DNA of 64,000 nt from Nigrospora sphaerica. Lineage: Eukaryota; Ascomycota; Sordariomycetes; Amphisphaeriales; Apiosporaceae. The notes beneath the pieces were generated by a model. That model worked only from the letters and a program-made list of their open reading frames with translations, had not been told where the DNA came from and did no database searches. Position 1 is the first letter of the stretch. Each line of letters opens with the position of its first letter. Positions 10,515-21,900 of this stretch are shown here, in pieces. The stretch covers positions 4,278,001 to 4,342,000 of the forward strand of contig JAGVVL010000009.1 in NCBI GenBank assembly GCA_018287875.1. Reading direction: 5' to 3'. Position numbers and translations under genes: made by a program.

Positions 10515-13500
10515 CCGCGGTAGGACATCCCGGCCCATCTCCATCGTCTTCGCAGCCGGGGGGGCCCCGTCGGACGCAGAATACGAGATGTGCGACGGGG
10601 GTTTGGAGACGGCGACGGTCGGGGGTGGGCGCTTCCCGGCGTCTCGAATCAGCGCCAGGGGTAGGCCGACCCGCGCGGCGAGGGCCGGGGCTACGAGGAA
10701 CCCGCCCGCCTCGCAGCACGCCACCACACCGACTTTCGCCCAGCCCTCGTCGCCACCGTGGCCGCCATGGCCGCCCGCCGGCCCGTCGCAGCTGCCGCCG
10801 CCACCGCCGCCATAGTCCTCGTAGTGCCGCTGCAGCAGCGACGCGCACAGCGCCAGCCCCCCCGCCTGCTCCGCGACGCCCAGCACGTCGCGAAACGCGA
10901 CGCCCGCCCGCGGGAAGTCGGGCACCGTCCGGACGAGGCGCGCGAGCCGCCCCAGGTCCTCGTGCCAGAACGGCCAGAAGCGCGCCTCGGCAAACCGCGC
11001 CGCTGCCTCGTCGCCCTCGCCGTCGTTGTCGAAGACGAGGCTCGGGCAGTAGTCGGCTGTCGAAACGCACGCGTGCGGTCCCTCGCCACTGCCCTCGCCG
11101 ACGCCCTCGCCGCCGCCCTCGCCGCCGCCCTCGCCGTCCTCGCCACACTGGCGGTTGTCGTCGCCGTCGTCGTCGGTCACGTCCCCCGCGTCACCGCAGC
11201 GCGCCGCCCTCGTCTTTCGGCTCGCCCGGACGCGCACGTCGAGCACGCGGCTGTCGGGCACCAACGGCGACAAGGCCGCGACGGGCGCCTCGTCGCGGAT
11301 GCCCGTGATGAACAGCACGTCGGCCCCCGCCGCGCCGTCCACGACGTCGAGGAAGTGCTCCTCGGGCAGCCGGGGCCGCCGCCTTACCTGGCGCCCGAAG
11401 AAGGCCGTCAGCGCCGGCCGGTGCTGCTCCTTGTAGGCGCGGTCGGCCAGCAGGCGGGCGAGGTCGGCCCCCGTCGCCGCCGCGTACTCGCGCTTGGTGC
11501 CGTCGCTGATGCTGGCGACGCGCGCCGCGAGGGTCCGGCCCGGGCGGGCGGCGAGGGCGGCGGCCCAGACGCGGGCGCAGAAGTCCTTGCCGGCGGCGCG
11601 GGCGCCCGTGACGAGCATGATGAGCGCGGGCGCGGGAGCGGCGGCGGCGGCGGCGAGCGGGCACGCGGCGGCGAGCACGCGGCGCGGGTCGAGGCGGCGC
11701 TTCAGCCGGCCCAGGCGCGCCCCGTTGGGCCCGAAGGCGCGCGCCGCCAGCGCCGCGTCCCGCGGGTCCGGCCCGAGGTCGGCGCCGTACGCACCGGCGC
11801 TGCCGGGCAGCAGCGCCGCCGCCGTCTCGTACACCCACCGCGTGCACGCGCTCGCCACGGCGGTGCCGTCCTGCGCGCGCGGCCACACGCCCGTGACGAC
11901 GCACGCAAAGGCCCAGTCCCGCGCGCCGAACGCCGTCGCGCGCGCCGCCGTGTCGCCGACGGCGCCCCCGCCCTGCATCAGGTGGAGGTAGCACTGCGGC
12001 GAGGGCCGGTTCGCCACCGCCGCCGCCAGGATTTGCGCCACCGGGGCGGATCCCACGTCCTTGAGGAACAGGCACCGCTTGAACGACGACGTCTTGCCGC
12101 CGCCGTGCCCGCCGTGCATTTCCGACATGTACATGTCGCAGTCGAACAGGCCGATGGCGTCGACCGTCTTCGTGCTGCCTTCCCGCCCCATGAAGGCGGC
12201 CGTGGGCGTCGGGTCGGGTCTTTCGGGACCCGGTCCTGGCTGGCAAGTCTCGAACGTGGTTACCCCCAGCATCAGCTTCTCGTTGACTCCATACAGGTAG
12301 GCATCGGCGGAACAGGTCCGTGGGAGTGTACTGGCCAGCTTCTCTTCGAAGTGCCGCAGCTTGAGCTGGGCTTCGGCCGTGTCCGTGAGGGAGTCCACCC
12401 GGCTTCGAACCACGTAGGTGGGGGCTGGATAGGTCTGGAACGTGACGCTGATGACGATGCCAAAGTTGGTGCCGGCGCCCTTCAGGGCCCACAGAATTTC
12501 GGCTTCGTCGTTGGGGCGCTCGGCGCCGGCGGGTTGGTGCCGGCCCGGTACCCGGCCGACGCAGAGGAGCCGACCGGAGCCGACGCTGACCATGACGGCG
12601 CCGACCACGGCGTCGCATGCGAGGCCGTGGAGCCTCGCCAAGTGGCCGATGCCGCCTTGCAGCCACAGGCCGGCGCCGACGCTCGGGCGGGAACCGAGCG
12701 GCACCGTCCGGCCGGCCGCCGCGGCCTCGCGGACGATGTCGCCCGTTTTGCAGCCCGTCTCGGCGACGAGCAAAGGGGCGGCCTCATCCCCGTCTTCGCC
12801 GGCCGCGACCATGCGAACGCGGTCGAAGCGGCCCATATCGACCGCCACCGCGTGGGGCCAGAGGCAGTGGCCGCCGTGGCCGCCGCCCAGGACGGTGAGG
12901 CCCAGGCCGTGCTCCAGCGCCCAGCGGACGCACGCCTGCACCTGGCCGACGTCGGCGGGGCGGACGACGGCGGCGGGCCGGCGGAGGCGGGCCTCGCGGT
13001 TCTTGACGCTGCCTTCGCGGTCTGCCACGGGCACCCGCGCCGCGAGCTCCGCCAGCGCCGGGGCGTGCCGCGTAAAGGCCGCCATGACCTCGGGGGTGCC
13101 GAAGCCTAGGCGCCCCGGGTGCGCCGGGTCGCGCCGGCCCAGGCCCCGGCACACCGCGCGCCACTCGGCCCCGAGGGCGGCGTCGGCGCCGGCGCTCCGC
13201 AGGCGGAAGCCGGCGACGAAGGGGGCGAAGTCGCCCAGGGTCGCGTCGTCGTCGGCCACCCAGAGGTGGCCCGTGGGGAAGGTGGCCGTGCGATGGGCGA
13301 CCAGGCCCCCGAGGTCGAGTACCCCGTAGCGGTGGAAGACCACCACCATGCCGCCCGCGGGCTTTTTAACAAGTAGTCCCAGTGCCGCCTCCACGTGCTC
13401 TTTGTTGGGTTTCATGCCGTACATGCTGTGGCAGAACAACACGATGTCAAACTTCTCTCCCTTGCCAAAGTCCTCCGTGACGGTACGAGGACCCCACGGG

Positions 13501-13907
13501 GTCCTGTGGATTTCTGCCGGGCTGTGTAGCTGATACAGCGGGGATTGCGTCTCGGAGGAGGGCCGCAGCCACTCTTCCAGCCGCGCAGCGAACAAGACAT
13601 TGGGCTCAAAGGCCACGTACCTCCTGATGTTTCGTCGGAGTTGGTCCGGGAGGTGGCCGAGCACGCTCCGAGGGCCGGGCCCGATTTCGAGCACCGACAC
13701 GCGGCCCTGGGAGTCGGCGAGGGACGTGAAAAGGATGGATAATTGCGGTACGATGAAGTCCCGGTACGTCGCCCAGCCCGAACCGCCCGCCACGACGGCG
13801 AGGCCGGCGCTGTACTGGGCATCGGACAAGGGCTGCCGCTCCGAGCCCGTCCCTGCCGCTGCCGCGCTTTGTCGGAGGGCTTGTTTGAGGACGTCGATAG
13901 TGGCCAT
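10272..13907 (-). CDS. Four-domain fusion: methyltransferase-like / FAD oxidase / phosphomevalonate-kinase-like / APRT-like
   Basis: Intronless frame of 1211 residues; the start at 13907 has a good context (AACATGGCC) and is the only ATG near the N-terminal domain. Residues about 30-260 resemble a class I SAM methyltransferase, with LEIGPGP at 73-79 and FDIVLFCHSMYG at 153-164. Residues about 300-750 form a PCMH/berberine-bridge-type FAD oxidoreductase: VLGGGHGGHC at 339-348 holds the likely flavin-linking His, LWALKGAGTNFGIV lies near 472-485, and a BBE tail ends LKRRLDPRRVL. Residues about 762-905 resemble the metazoan-type phosphomevalonate kinase fold (VTGARAAGKDF at 766-776, SDGTKREYAAATG, RAYKEQHRP). 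Residues about 990-1211 resemble adenine phosphoribosyltransferase (VPDFPRAGVAFRDV, and the PRPP loop VVVVDDVLATGET at 1145-1157). EAGGF at 1066-1070 lacks the Arg usual at that place in APRTs. I recall, unverified, similar multidomain proteins in other Pezizomycotina; none has a role I can name. Substrate unknown; probably cytosolic, since no signal peptide is seen. Confidence 0.85.
10482..10516 (-). repeat. (GCC)n tract encoding poly-Gly in the APRT-like domain
   Basis: An almost pure CCG/GCC run encodes about 11 glycines at residues 1132-1142, directly before the PRPP-binding strand VPVVVVDD. It lies at the end of the mobile catalytic loop of the APRT fold, so its length may change between strains without breaking the fold. 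Confidence 0.8.
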
Positions 13908-15808
13908 GTTGGTCTGGGTTAACGGAAGGGTATGTGTCTCGCAAGACCGAGTCGGAGCCCGGGCTTCACAGCGCACGACAAAGGGTAGTTATAGAGACTG
14001 CAGCTTCCTGTTGGTTCCCACAGCGGCCGGGTTCGGGCCAGGCTGTGTGCCCAAACGAAACAGGTAAGTTTGTCGTCTTGGCCACAGCGGAATCTGCAGG
14101 AGGCCAACTGAGGTCGGCCTCCTGCAGTTGGCTTTCGCCAATAGCCAGTTGTTTATCCCCCCATGTTCAGCGGGCCAGGTTCAATGCCGCATTACCGCGC
14201 GCGTTTGATTGCCTCCTAGATTGATCAATGGCAATCCATTCGTAGACAGGATTGATAACCGACAAAACACCGGGGGGCCTTGTCCCAACGAAAACCGTTC
14301 CAACTGAACATCCAACACGCGGGGTCAATCGAAGGGGAAGCAACGCCCAACACGATAGCTTCACCATTTGCCCGGCCTTCATCCATTTCCGCTATGGGGG
14401 CGAGTCAAGACGGGTTTCTCCAATGCCGCCAGCTACAGCGGCCTTGGGCTTTTGCAAATCCAGCGGCCCAGACCACCGCCCCGACAGGTTTATGTTGACT
14501 CGGCGACCGGCCTGTAGACAGCCGCGAGAGTCACGGCCGGTGGGCCTCCCGCGCGAGCTGCACAGCCCTCGGGATGATGCGCGCCAACCCCCTCCCTTCG
14601 AGTATTCCCGGGGGGTAGAAGCCAGGGCTCGCCCGGGAGATGACGTGCCTGTATGCTGTCACCCGGGCGCGCGGGTTCTCTTGCGCTGGACGGCTGGCGA
14701 AGCACCAGCCACGTCTTTCGGGGCCGCCGGCCTGTCCCAGCCATTGCGGCGGCTCGCGAGCGACGAAGCGACAGGTAGCCACGTTCCCGGCCCCAAACCA
14801 CGCCGTTTTTTAGGTCTTTGGAGCCCTACCGAGCCCTGCCCGCGGTGACGGACGGCCGAGTGGTCGCTAGACTCGCTACTTCGTAGACACGCTTCGGGGG
14901 GGGGAGAGGGGGATGACTCTCGAGTAGCATGGGATGGAGGGATCGTCGGACCCTCCGGGCCGCTCGAACGCTGTTTTTTGGGGCCCGACGGGGAGGTTGT
15001 AACGGACGGCTGGGAAACTGGGCGAGGGCCCAAGACAAAGACGGCGAGAAGACCGAAGCGGCCGGCAGAGCCATACTGACTTTTGCGCCGGGCCAACCTA
15101 CTAAGCCAGCGCCTGGCCCAGAAGCCAGGTGATGCGGCAGTGGCGGGGGAAGCGGCTGCATTCTTCCCGCCCGCCCGTTTCCCCTCCCGGGCTGTCTCGG
15201 GCCGGCTTGTCAGTTCGGTGCCTGTCCGGCAGCCACCCGCACGCAGTCGGACGAGGGGAGTTGTCCAGCCCGTCTGGCGCCTCTGGGGACCTTGCCTGGT
15301 CCCCGAAGCGCTTGCGTATAAAGTTTCCAACAGCTGCCAGCTGGGGAGGCTAGCGGGGAAGAGTCACAGCACGACTCGCGAGACGCCCCGGACTCCTGGC
15401 GATTCGTCAGCCCCGTCATCCGGGGTACTGGCCGGATCGCTGGATTGCATCGGCGCTTCTGGCTTGGCATGACTCTGTGATGTCCCATCCGTGTTTTCCC
15501 TCCCCACGCAGTTGATGAGCCATGTGCGGGGAGCAGAGAAGGCAGATGGCCCGCCAGAATACCACGTGTGTTTTAGTGGCCCAGTGGCCCTTGGCAGCCC
15601 CAGCGGACGTCGAGATTCATCGTCGGCCATCGAGCTGGTAACGGCCGCCTTCTTGCGACCCGCGAGGTTGCTCCTCCTCCCTCTCCCTCTTGGCCGTCTT
15701 TTTCACCTCGGGGAGGTTTCCCTGCTGGTTGTTTTTGCCTTCCCAGGCGTGAAAGGACCCCCCCCCTTGGCCACCCGAGCTCCCAAGCCACAAGATACAT
15801 ACCCACAT

Positions 15809-15844
<36 letters not shown>

Positions 15845-15979
15845 CCCCCCAGTAACCATCCCAACTCTACCGCTCCCTGCCGATCGCCTCTCCCCTTTTC
15901 CCACCATGCGCCTCGCTCTGACCTCTTTGATGCCAAATCCCGCTTTGTCGACCTCGGCACCTGCTTGTTAGGCGGCGCC
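13908..15979. other. Divergent intergenic region
   Basis: About 2.1 kb between the divergent fusion gene (-) and membrane-protein gene (+). It should hold both promoters. GCGTATAAAG at 15315-15324 is the best TATA-like site for the plus strand, though 660 bp from the proposed start codon. An AC dinucleotide run lies at 15814-15841. A plus-strand frame is open from 15491 into the first coding exon, but its upstream part is low-complexity (Pro/Thr/His repeats) and I treat it as untranslated. Confidence 0.5.
15814..15841. repeat. (AC)14 microsatellite
   Basis: Fourteen uninterrupted CA steps in the 5' region of the membrane-protein gene, about 140 bp before its proposed start codon. Confidence 0.9.
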
Positions 15980-17785
15980 ATGCTCCTTCCACACGACCGC
16001 CGGCCGCAGGCCTGGACGATCCACAGGATGAACCTTGAGCTGTCGGCCGCGCCCGACAGCCGTCAGCCCGAGACCACGGGTGCCCTGATTGCCAACCTGC
16101 TGGTCTCCATCATCGGCGTCACCATCCTGACCAGCTTCATATGTACGTTCCCCCCCCCTTTCTCCCTCTTGAACCCCCCTGCCTCTCCCCCTATGACAGG
16201 AGGATGGGCGCCGAAGGGAAAGAAAAAAATGAATAGAAAAGAGAAGAAGAAAAAGGGCTAACCACTTCTCTTCCCTTCCGCCTCAGCGCGGCGCCAAGGG
16301 GCTGTAGAGACGTGGAGAAAGCTGCCGTGCATCAAATGGCGTGCGTGGTCCCCCCCCTTCACCCGCGTCGTCCCTCGGAGACTAACAACGGGCGGGCGGG
16401 CAGTCACCATCGGCATCTACATCTACGCCCATATATATATCCTCATGGGGTCGCTGCTCCACTTCGGGTTCCGGTGGGATGATTCGTACGTCATCTGCGA
16501 GGTCTCGACGTACTTGTGCGTCCTGGCCTACATGCTGGGCAAGGTCCTCATCTGTATTTTTCTGGTGGAAAGGGTGGTAGGCACTCCCTGTATCTCCCTC
16601 CCTCCCTCCCTCACTCTCCTTCCCTCACTCTCCTTCCCTCTCTCATGTGTATCCCCCTTCGTCTTCTTCCCTGCTCGCCTTTCGCCTGCCTCAACTTAAG
16701 CAATTTTGGGAACGCGTAGCATCTGGTCCTCCACCGAGATAGGAAACGTCGACATTCGAAGTTATTCATCTTCAACTTTCTGGGAGTGGTCGGTGAGTTT
16801 TGCCTCTTCCGCCGGCCCCACGTTCCGGCTTGTGCACCCTGGTTTCCCCCGCCGGCGTTGCTGATCGTGGTCGGGGGCAGGCGTATACGCCGCGCTGATC
16901 ACCTACTTCTTCAAGTCGTACGTAATTTCCCTGGCCCCTTACCCCTCTTGGTGGGTTCAGTGTTACGGGAGGTAGGCGTTCTGACGATGCCGGGCAGGAC
17001 CACCGACGTACTCGACCGCGGAATCTGCATTGCCGGCCTGAACCGGCCCTGGTTGTACACCTTCATCATCTTGGACACCGTCCTCAACGTACTTCTCCTT
17101 CCTCCCTCCCTCCCCCTATTTCGGGCACCTCGCCCCGCGCTAACCCGCCAGTGAAAGTTGTACCTGACGACGCTTTTCCTGGTCCCGCTCTTCCGTGCGT
17201 CGTTCCCGGGCTTTGCCTATCCCCCCGGGGCCGGCGATGCTGACGCGGCTTTAGAATCCCACTCCTTCCGGATCCGACCGCATTTCACCAGCGACTTGCT
17301 CGGCGTCCTTCCGATAGAACGAAACGTGAGCGCGAGACTGCGTCGGCTGGCCACGCGGTCCTTCGCCGCCGCCATCTTCATCCTCGTGGGCGTTGTTGGG
17401 TAAGCTTGCGGAGCGGGTGAAAACGTCGGAACCGTACGCGGCTCGCTGACTGGCCCCCTTCCCCCCCGTGTTGCAGCAACCTCACTACAATGGCCATTTT
17501 CGACGGCGAGCCCCTCTGGATTTGTCTGCTCACGTGCAAGACGGACCGTGAGTATTTCCCCGCCCTCGACAATGCCCCCGGAGGCAGCCACGTCGCTGAC
17601 CCCGAAACTGAAAAGTGCTCCTCACGTCCTGCATCATCCACTGGGTGACATCGTGCGACGGCGAGTCGTCACGAAAGGCATCCAGCGCCACCGCTTCGGG
17701 TGGTTCGGGCGGCATGAATTCATTGATATTTGCAAGCAAGGCAAGGCCGACGCAAGAAGCCGTCGTGACGCCAGCGACCACGTAG
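15980..17785 (+). CDS. Fungal multi-span integral membrane protein, eight exons
   Basis: Exons 15980-16142, 16404-16576, 16720-16792, 16881-16917, 16998-17088, 17158-17399, 17477-17547 and 17616-17785 join in frame to 339 residues. Every intron has GT...AG ends. Hydrophobic segments: ANLLVSIIGVTILTSFIF, TIGIYIYAHIYILMGSLL, YLCVLAYMLGKVLICIFLV, LFIFNFLGVVGVYAALITYF, LYTFIILDTVLNLYLTTLFL, FAAAIFILVGVVGNLTTM and WICLLTCKTDLLLTSCII, so about seven spans. The sequence ERVHLVLHRDR after span 3 and GLNRPWLYTFIILDTVLNLYLT at span 5 resemble a broad family of uncharacterised fungal 7TM-like proteins. No ligand, transport substrate or G-protein contact can be named. A second in-frame ATG at 16028 is an equally possible start. 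The exon 6 acceptor is taken at AG 17156-17157, because the earlier AG at 17150-17151 is followed at once by TGA. Confidence 0.7.
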
Positions 17786-17913
17786 CCACCAAGTAGATCT
17801 TTTATGATACCCTCTGGCCAGCGTCCCCGCTGCCTGCCCTCCTCGTAACCTCGCGACAATGTCTGTGTTTGAGCCCATTTGCAGTGCCGCTTCGCGTGCT
17901 CGGAAATCTATCA

Positions 17914-18917
17914 TTATCGTCCCGCCGCCGGTTTCCTACAAGTGGTGATGACAACAGTAACGTATATTTTTGTTTTGGCCGCGCGCGTGTCGGCCCTGAC
18001 CTCATCCATCAGGGCCGTGAATTTTCCCGTGTCCCACCCCCCACTGAGGAAAAGCTCCTGCGTCTTGTTCTCCCAACCTGTCGTCGCCGTCAGCATGGTC
18101 ACGGGGAGGCGATGGTGCCGGAAATCCCGCGTCCGGGAGGGGGGAGGGAGGGGCTTCACCCACCTCCGCTGTTCATCAAGTCGGTAAACATCTCGGCGCG
18201 CCTCCGCAGCTTCTCGTCCTTGGGCCAGATCCCGAGGGGCAGGATTTCGCTCCGCTGGGCAATCTTTTCGAAGCCAATATCGTTCAACCAACCGGGCAGT
18301 TTGGGGATGGGGTCCAGGTCGATACCGATGACGGCCGCCAGCTGCTGGTACATGTCAAGCAGCTCGGGGAAGACGGCGGTGACGGCGAACTGGCCGTCAA
18401 AGTCGAAGAAGGCGGGCCGCAGCTCGTTGATCTCAACGAGGCCGCCGGGCCGCAGCGCCGCGAAGGCCTGGCGCAGGGCAAAGGGCCAGTCGGCGATGCT
18501 CTCGGTGAGGGCGCGCATGTGGACGAGGTCCAGCGACGCCGGCGCCGCGAAGGACCAGGGCGCGTTGGCGTCGGCCAAGACGAAGTGCAGGTTGGCGGGG
18601 ACGCCGCCGTCACCAGCGATGGGCGCCAGGTCCGTCCCCGTGACGCGGGCGTGCGGGAACTGGCGGGCCATGTCGGCGGCCCAGGGCCCAAAGCCGCAGC
18701 CGATGTCGGCGACGTTCCGAATGTCGGGCGGCAGCTTGCTCGCCGTCAGGGCGCCGTCCAGCACCGTCTTCATGAGCTCGTGGCGGGCGCGCACGAGGTA
18801 CTGCTCCCGGTCCGAGTAGGGCGACACGGCCCTCCGCAAGGCCCGGAAGCGCCGTCGGAGCGCGTCGTCGTCGCGGGTCGGGGCCTGGGCCTGGGCCTGG
18901 GCCTCGTCGGGGGTCAT
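17914..18917 (-). CDS. LaeA-like SAM-dependent methyltransferase, two exons
   Basis: Exon 1 is 18164-18917 and exon 2 is 17914-18077, giving 305 residues. The 86-bp intron (18078-18163) has donor GTGGGT, branch CTGAC and acceptor ACAG; without it the protein would stop just after MNSGGG and lose its last strands. Class I methyltransferase motif I is VADIGCGFGPWA at about 69-80, motif II VTGTDLAPI at 92-100, then LADANAPWSF, LVHMRAL and the LRPGGLVEINEL strand. Exon 2 restores the family's closing pattern, MDEVRADTRA...TCRKP. The layout is that of the large fungal LaeA-like/TAM methyltransferase group; true LaeA regulates secondary metabolism, but this is one of many paralogues and the substrate is unknown. 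Residues 5-12 come from a GCCTGG hexamer repeat (QAQAQA). It is convergent with the membrane-protein gene, 128 bp apart. Confidence 0.8.
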
Positions 18918-21900
18918 CCGTTAGCGTGTCTGCCCTCAAGTCCGAGCGGGCGTGGCCTTGGGCTTCTCACCGTCGCCGGCTCGGGCGACCCCGAGGCGCT
19001 CTGCTGTCCGTTGTCCATTCACGCTTGGCAAGGGCGACGGTCGACGTAGGGGTGGTGCGCGCTGGCAATCAGTCTACCCCCTTGCTTCTTGGACGGCGGT
19101 GGCGAAAAGGCGACAGCGACGGGCATCATCGTTCTTCCAGGCGAGGGGGGGGGGCACAACAGTGATACCTGGACAGATTTGTACCCCATTAGTGGTCTGG
19201 GCGTCTCCAGGCGGGCGACGAGGCTCTCGCGGCAGGGCCAGCGGCAATTCGCTAGTGACGGGGGATTATAGAGGCTCCAGGTTGCGTCCGGTGCGAGGTA
19301 GATGACGATCTTGGATGAGGGTCCGGGTGGCCCCTTCCTGCAAGCAGAAGACGAAGCACGGCTGCATGTGCATGGGTGCCATGTGGTTCGCCTGAGACGG
19401 ATGGAGACGGGCATGCAAGGCCTTGGCGGTAGACGCGGCAACACCCACCGTCGCATTTCAGTCTGGCAGACGCGGGCGGGCGCCAGGAAAACAGGACCCG
19501 TCGGGAACCTGATTCGGGGCCGAGTCAGTGGCCCTTACTCGGGGGCACAAATCGTAATGGCAGGACAACTGCCCAAGGTGTGAGGCGGCGGAGGGGGGGA
19601 AGATGGAGGAGCGCGACGGAGTTCCAGAGAACCGTAGCGCGCGAGGCCGGCTTGAGGGCATGGAAAACAGGCGAGAGAGGGCCAGGAGCGACAGCCGTGA
19701 GTAGTTCGAGGGTCCGGTAGTGGACGGACAGGATGTGTGATGACCAAAATGGGCGAACCCACCTGGGCGCCTACTCTGTCTACTGCGTAGGGCACTTACT
19801 TACCTGACCTTGGGCGATACACAGGGATCCATGCTATCTATCAATGATCCCCAATCTCTGGAGAGAATGCGCAGGGGGCTCCCGTGCATCAAATGAGGTC
19901 TGGTACTTGGGCAGCAATCCCGATGCCCATGGACCGGCCTGGAGTTTGCTTGGGCTATTGCTGTCACGCGCTGCATGTGTAGACAGGGTACCTTTGGAAG
20001 TTATGGTACGATACAGGCCAGAAAGAGAAAGAAGCCTTCCAGAACTATTGGGCCCTCGACTAAACGTTCGACCGTTAGTGGCCAGTAGAAGTACCGATCG
20101 GCAGCGTTAGAGCGGCGACCCCGCAGGACTTCGGGGAGTTCACCCTTTCGAGCCCAGTCAAGACTGATTTCATTCCATGCTCGTGCAGGCGGAGTATCGG
20201 GTAGGCGCAGGCGGGATTTGCTTTTTCCCCGTCGTCCCGTTCCCTCCTTCCTGTCGATTACTACTTTAGGTACTTTCAACTTTAGTGAAGCACTTACCCA
20301 AGTAAGTACCCTATTGCTTCGTGATGCCTAACAAGCCCTAGGCTGTTTACTACCCTTCTCTCCCTGACAAAACGTGAACGTACACTACTTCCATTCGGCC
20401 CATTCGAAAACCACGACTCAATCACACGCAGATGCTCCGCCGTGACCTCTACCATCATCGCGGTTTAACGGGTGCATAGGATGGAAAAGTCTTACGCAAT
20501 ACCGAAGGGTGCAACCCAAACGAAAAGCGATCAGACGGGGAAAATGTGTATTTGCTGCGTCCCGACTCCGTTCCCTCTGCACGTGCTTGCCAATACCGCC
20601 CCTCCCCTCCACCCGAGAGGCCCCAGCACAAACGACGGCGTGCACCTAAAAACGTTTGCTACCCGCTGGGCCAAGCATCTGTCGTGGCAACGGTACCACC
20701 TTTGGCCACCCACGTGCGAACCACCTGACAATTGTCCAGCGGTCGCCAAGTGCTGTATATGCTTGGCAATGCTGCCGCCCCCATGACGTTCTTCGCACGG
20801 GACGCACAGCCCTGCGTAGAAAGCGTCGGCAACACAAGATGCCGCCTGAGGCATGGCCGCAGATCTTGGTCATCAGAGAGGCCACGGCACCTCACCACGT
20901 GCCCATCTACAACGGAATTTCCACGCTTGCTTACCCCCAGGAATGGTGGTTTGCAAACCAAGTTACTGGATCGTGTCTTCCCTTTCCTACTTGCTCACTT
21001 GGTCTCCTTCGCTTTCGTCCTTAAGAACAGCCTTGGCCATTGTCGTGATCAAGTGGGTACTTACCCAGTATTTCACCATGTGGTGTTGCTCCCAACCTAC
21101 AAGCCCGTGCTCGCTTTTTCACAATGCCTAGGTTAGTAGCGACGCTAGCCATTCTGATTCTCCCAACGCAAGCGACGCCCAAACACGAAAGCAGTGCTGC
21201 CTCGAGCCATGCCTTCGTTGGATCGGTTCAATATCTTGACCGTGGCTGAATAGGATGGCGGCGAAGTGGATGGGACCGACAAAAGACCGCCCCTATCAGC
21301 CGGCATCTTCACCCCGTCAACATTCCCCTCAATGGAACCATACTTGCCGTCTTCATTCACGACTGTTTACCGGCTGACTAGGTAGGTAGGGTAAGTCGCG
21401 AGTCCAAGGGAAGGGTTTCACAGGTGGGGATCTAAGGCCCGGCGCTCTTGCTGCAGCTGTTGTCCGCTATTGCGCTGCCCCCAAATGCAGGCCTACCTAC
21501 GACGCACACACCCGCCTCTTCCCTAGTTTTCTTACGCCTCGCCCCGTAGGGCTGATTTGAGGGGGGGCCGGCCCGATGACGGGCTGACCCCCCCGGAGCG
21601 ACAAAGCGTGTCTCAGTTCTGGTTTTTTTTTTTTTTTGGTCGTTCAGCCTCGATTCCTTCCTGATCCGCCCCCCCCCCCCGCGCCCCGCGCTCCCGCGGT
21701 GCGCCGTTGTTGGTAGCGTGGGGGCCAAAAGAACGCCGCGCGGGCGGGGGGAACGAGAGGCCGTCCCGCCAGTCTGCAAATCCGGCCTGCGCTGTTCCAC
21801 CCTGCCCTCTTCCTGCGTAAGGAAGGCCACGCCTCAGGATCGACGGGCAGCAAACACAAGAGGGTAAACATCGGCCGTGGGAACAGCCCTCCTCCCCCTG

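Noticed and set aside
9752..11308. 518-residue plus-strand frame
   Set aside because: Mostly Arg/Pro runs produced by reading the GC-rich fusion gene and its flank in a wrong frame.
10758..13109. 783-residue plus-strand frame
   Set aside because: Antisense to the fusion gene; Arg/Ala/Gly-rich with no domain. The minus strand encodes four recognisable domains.
15491..15979. N-terminal extension of the membrane protein
   Set aside because: Open in frame but low-complexity, including the AC microsatellite read as Thr-His repeats, so it is more likely untranslated.
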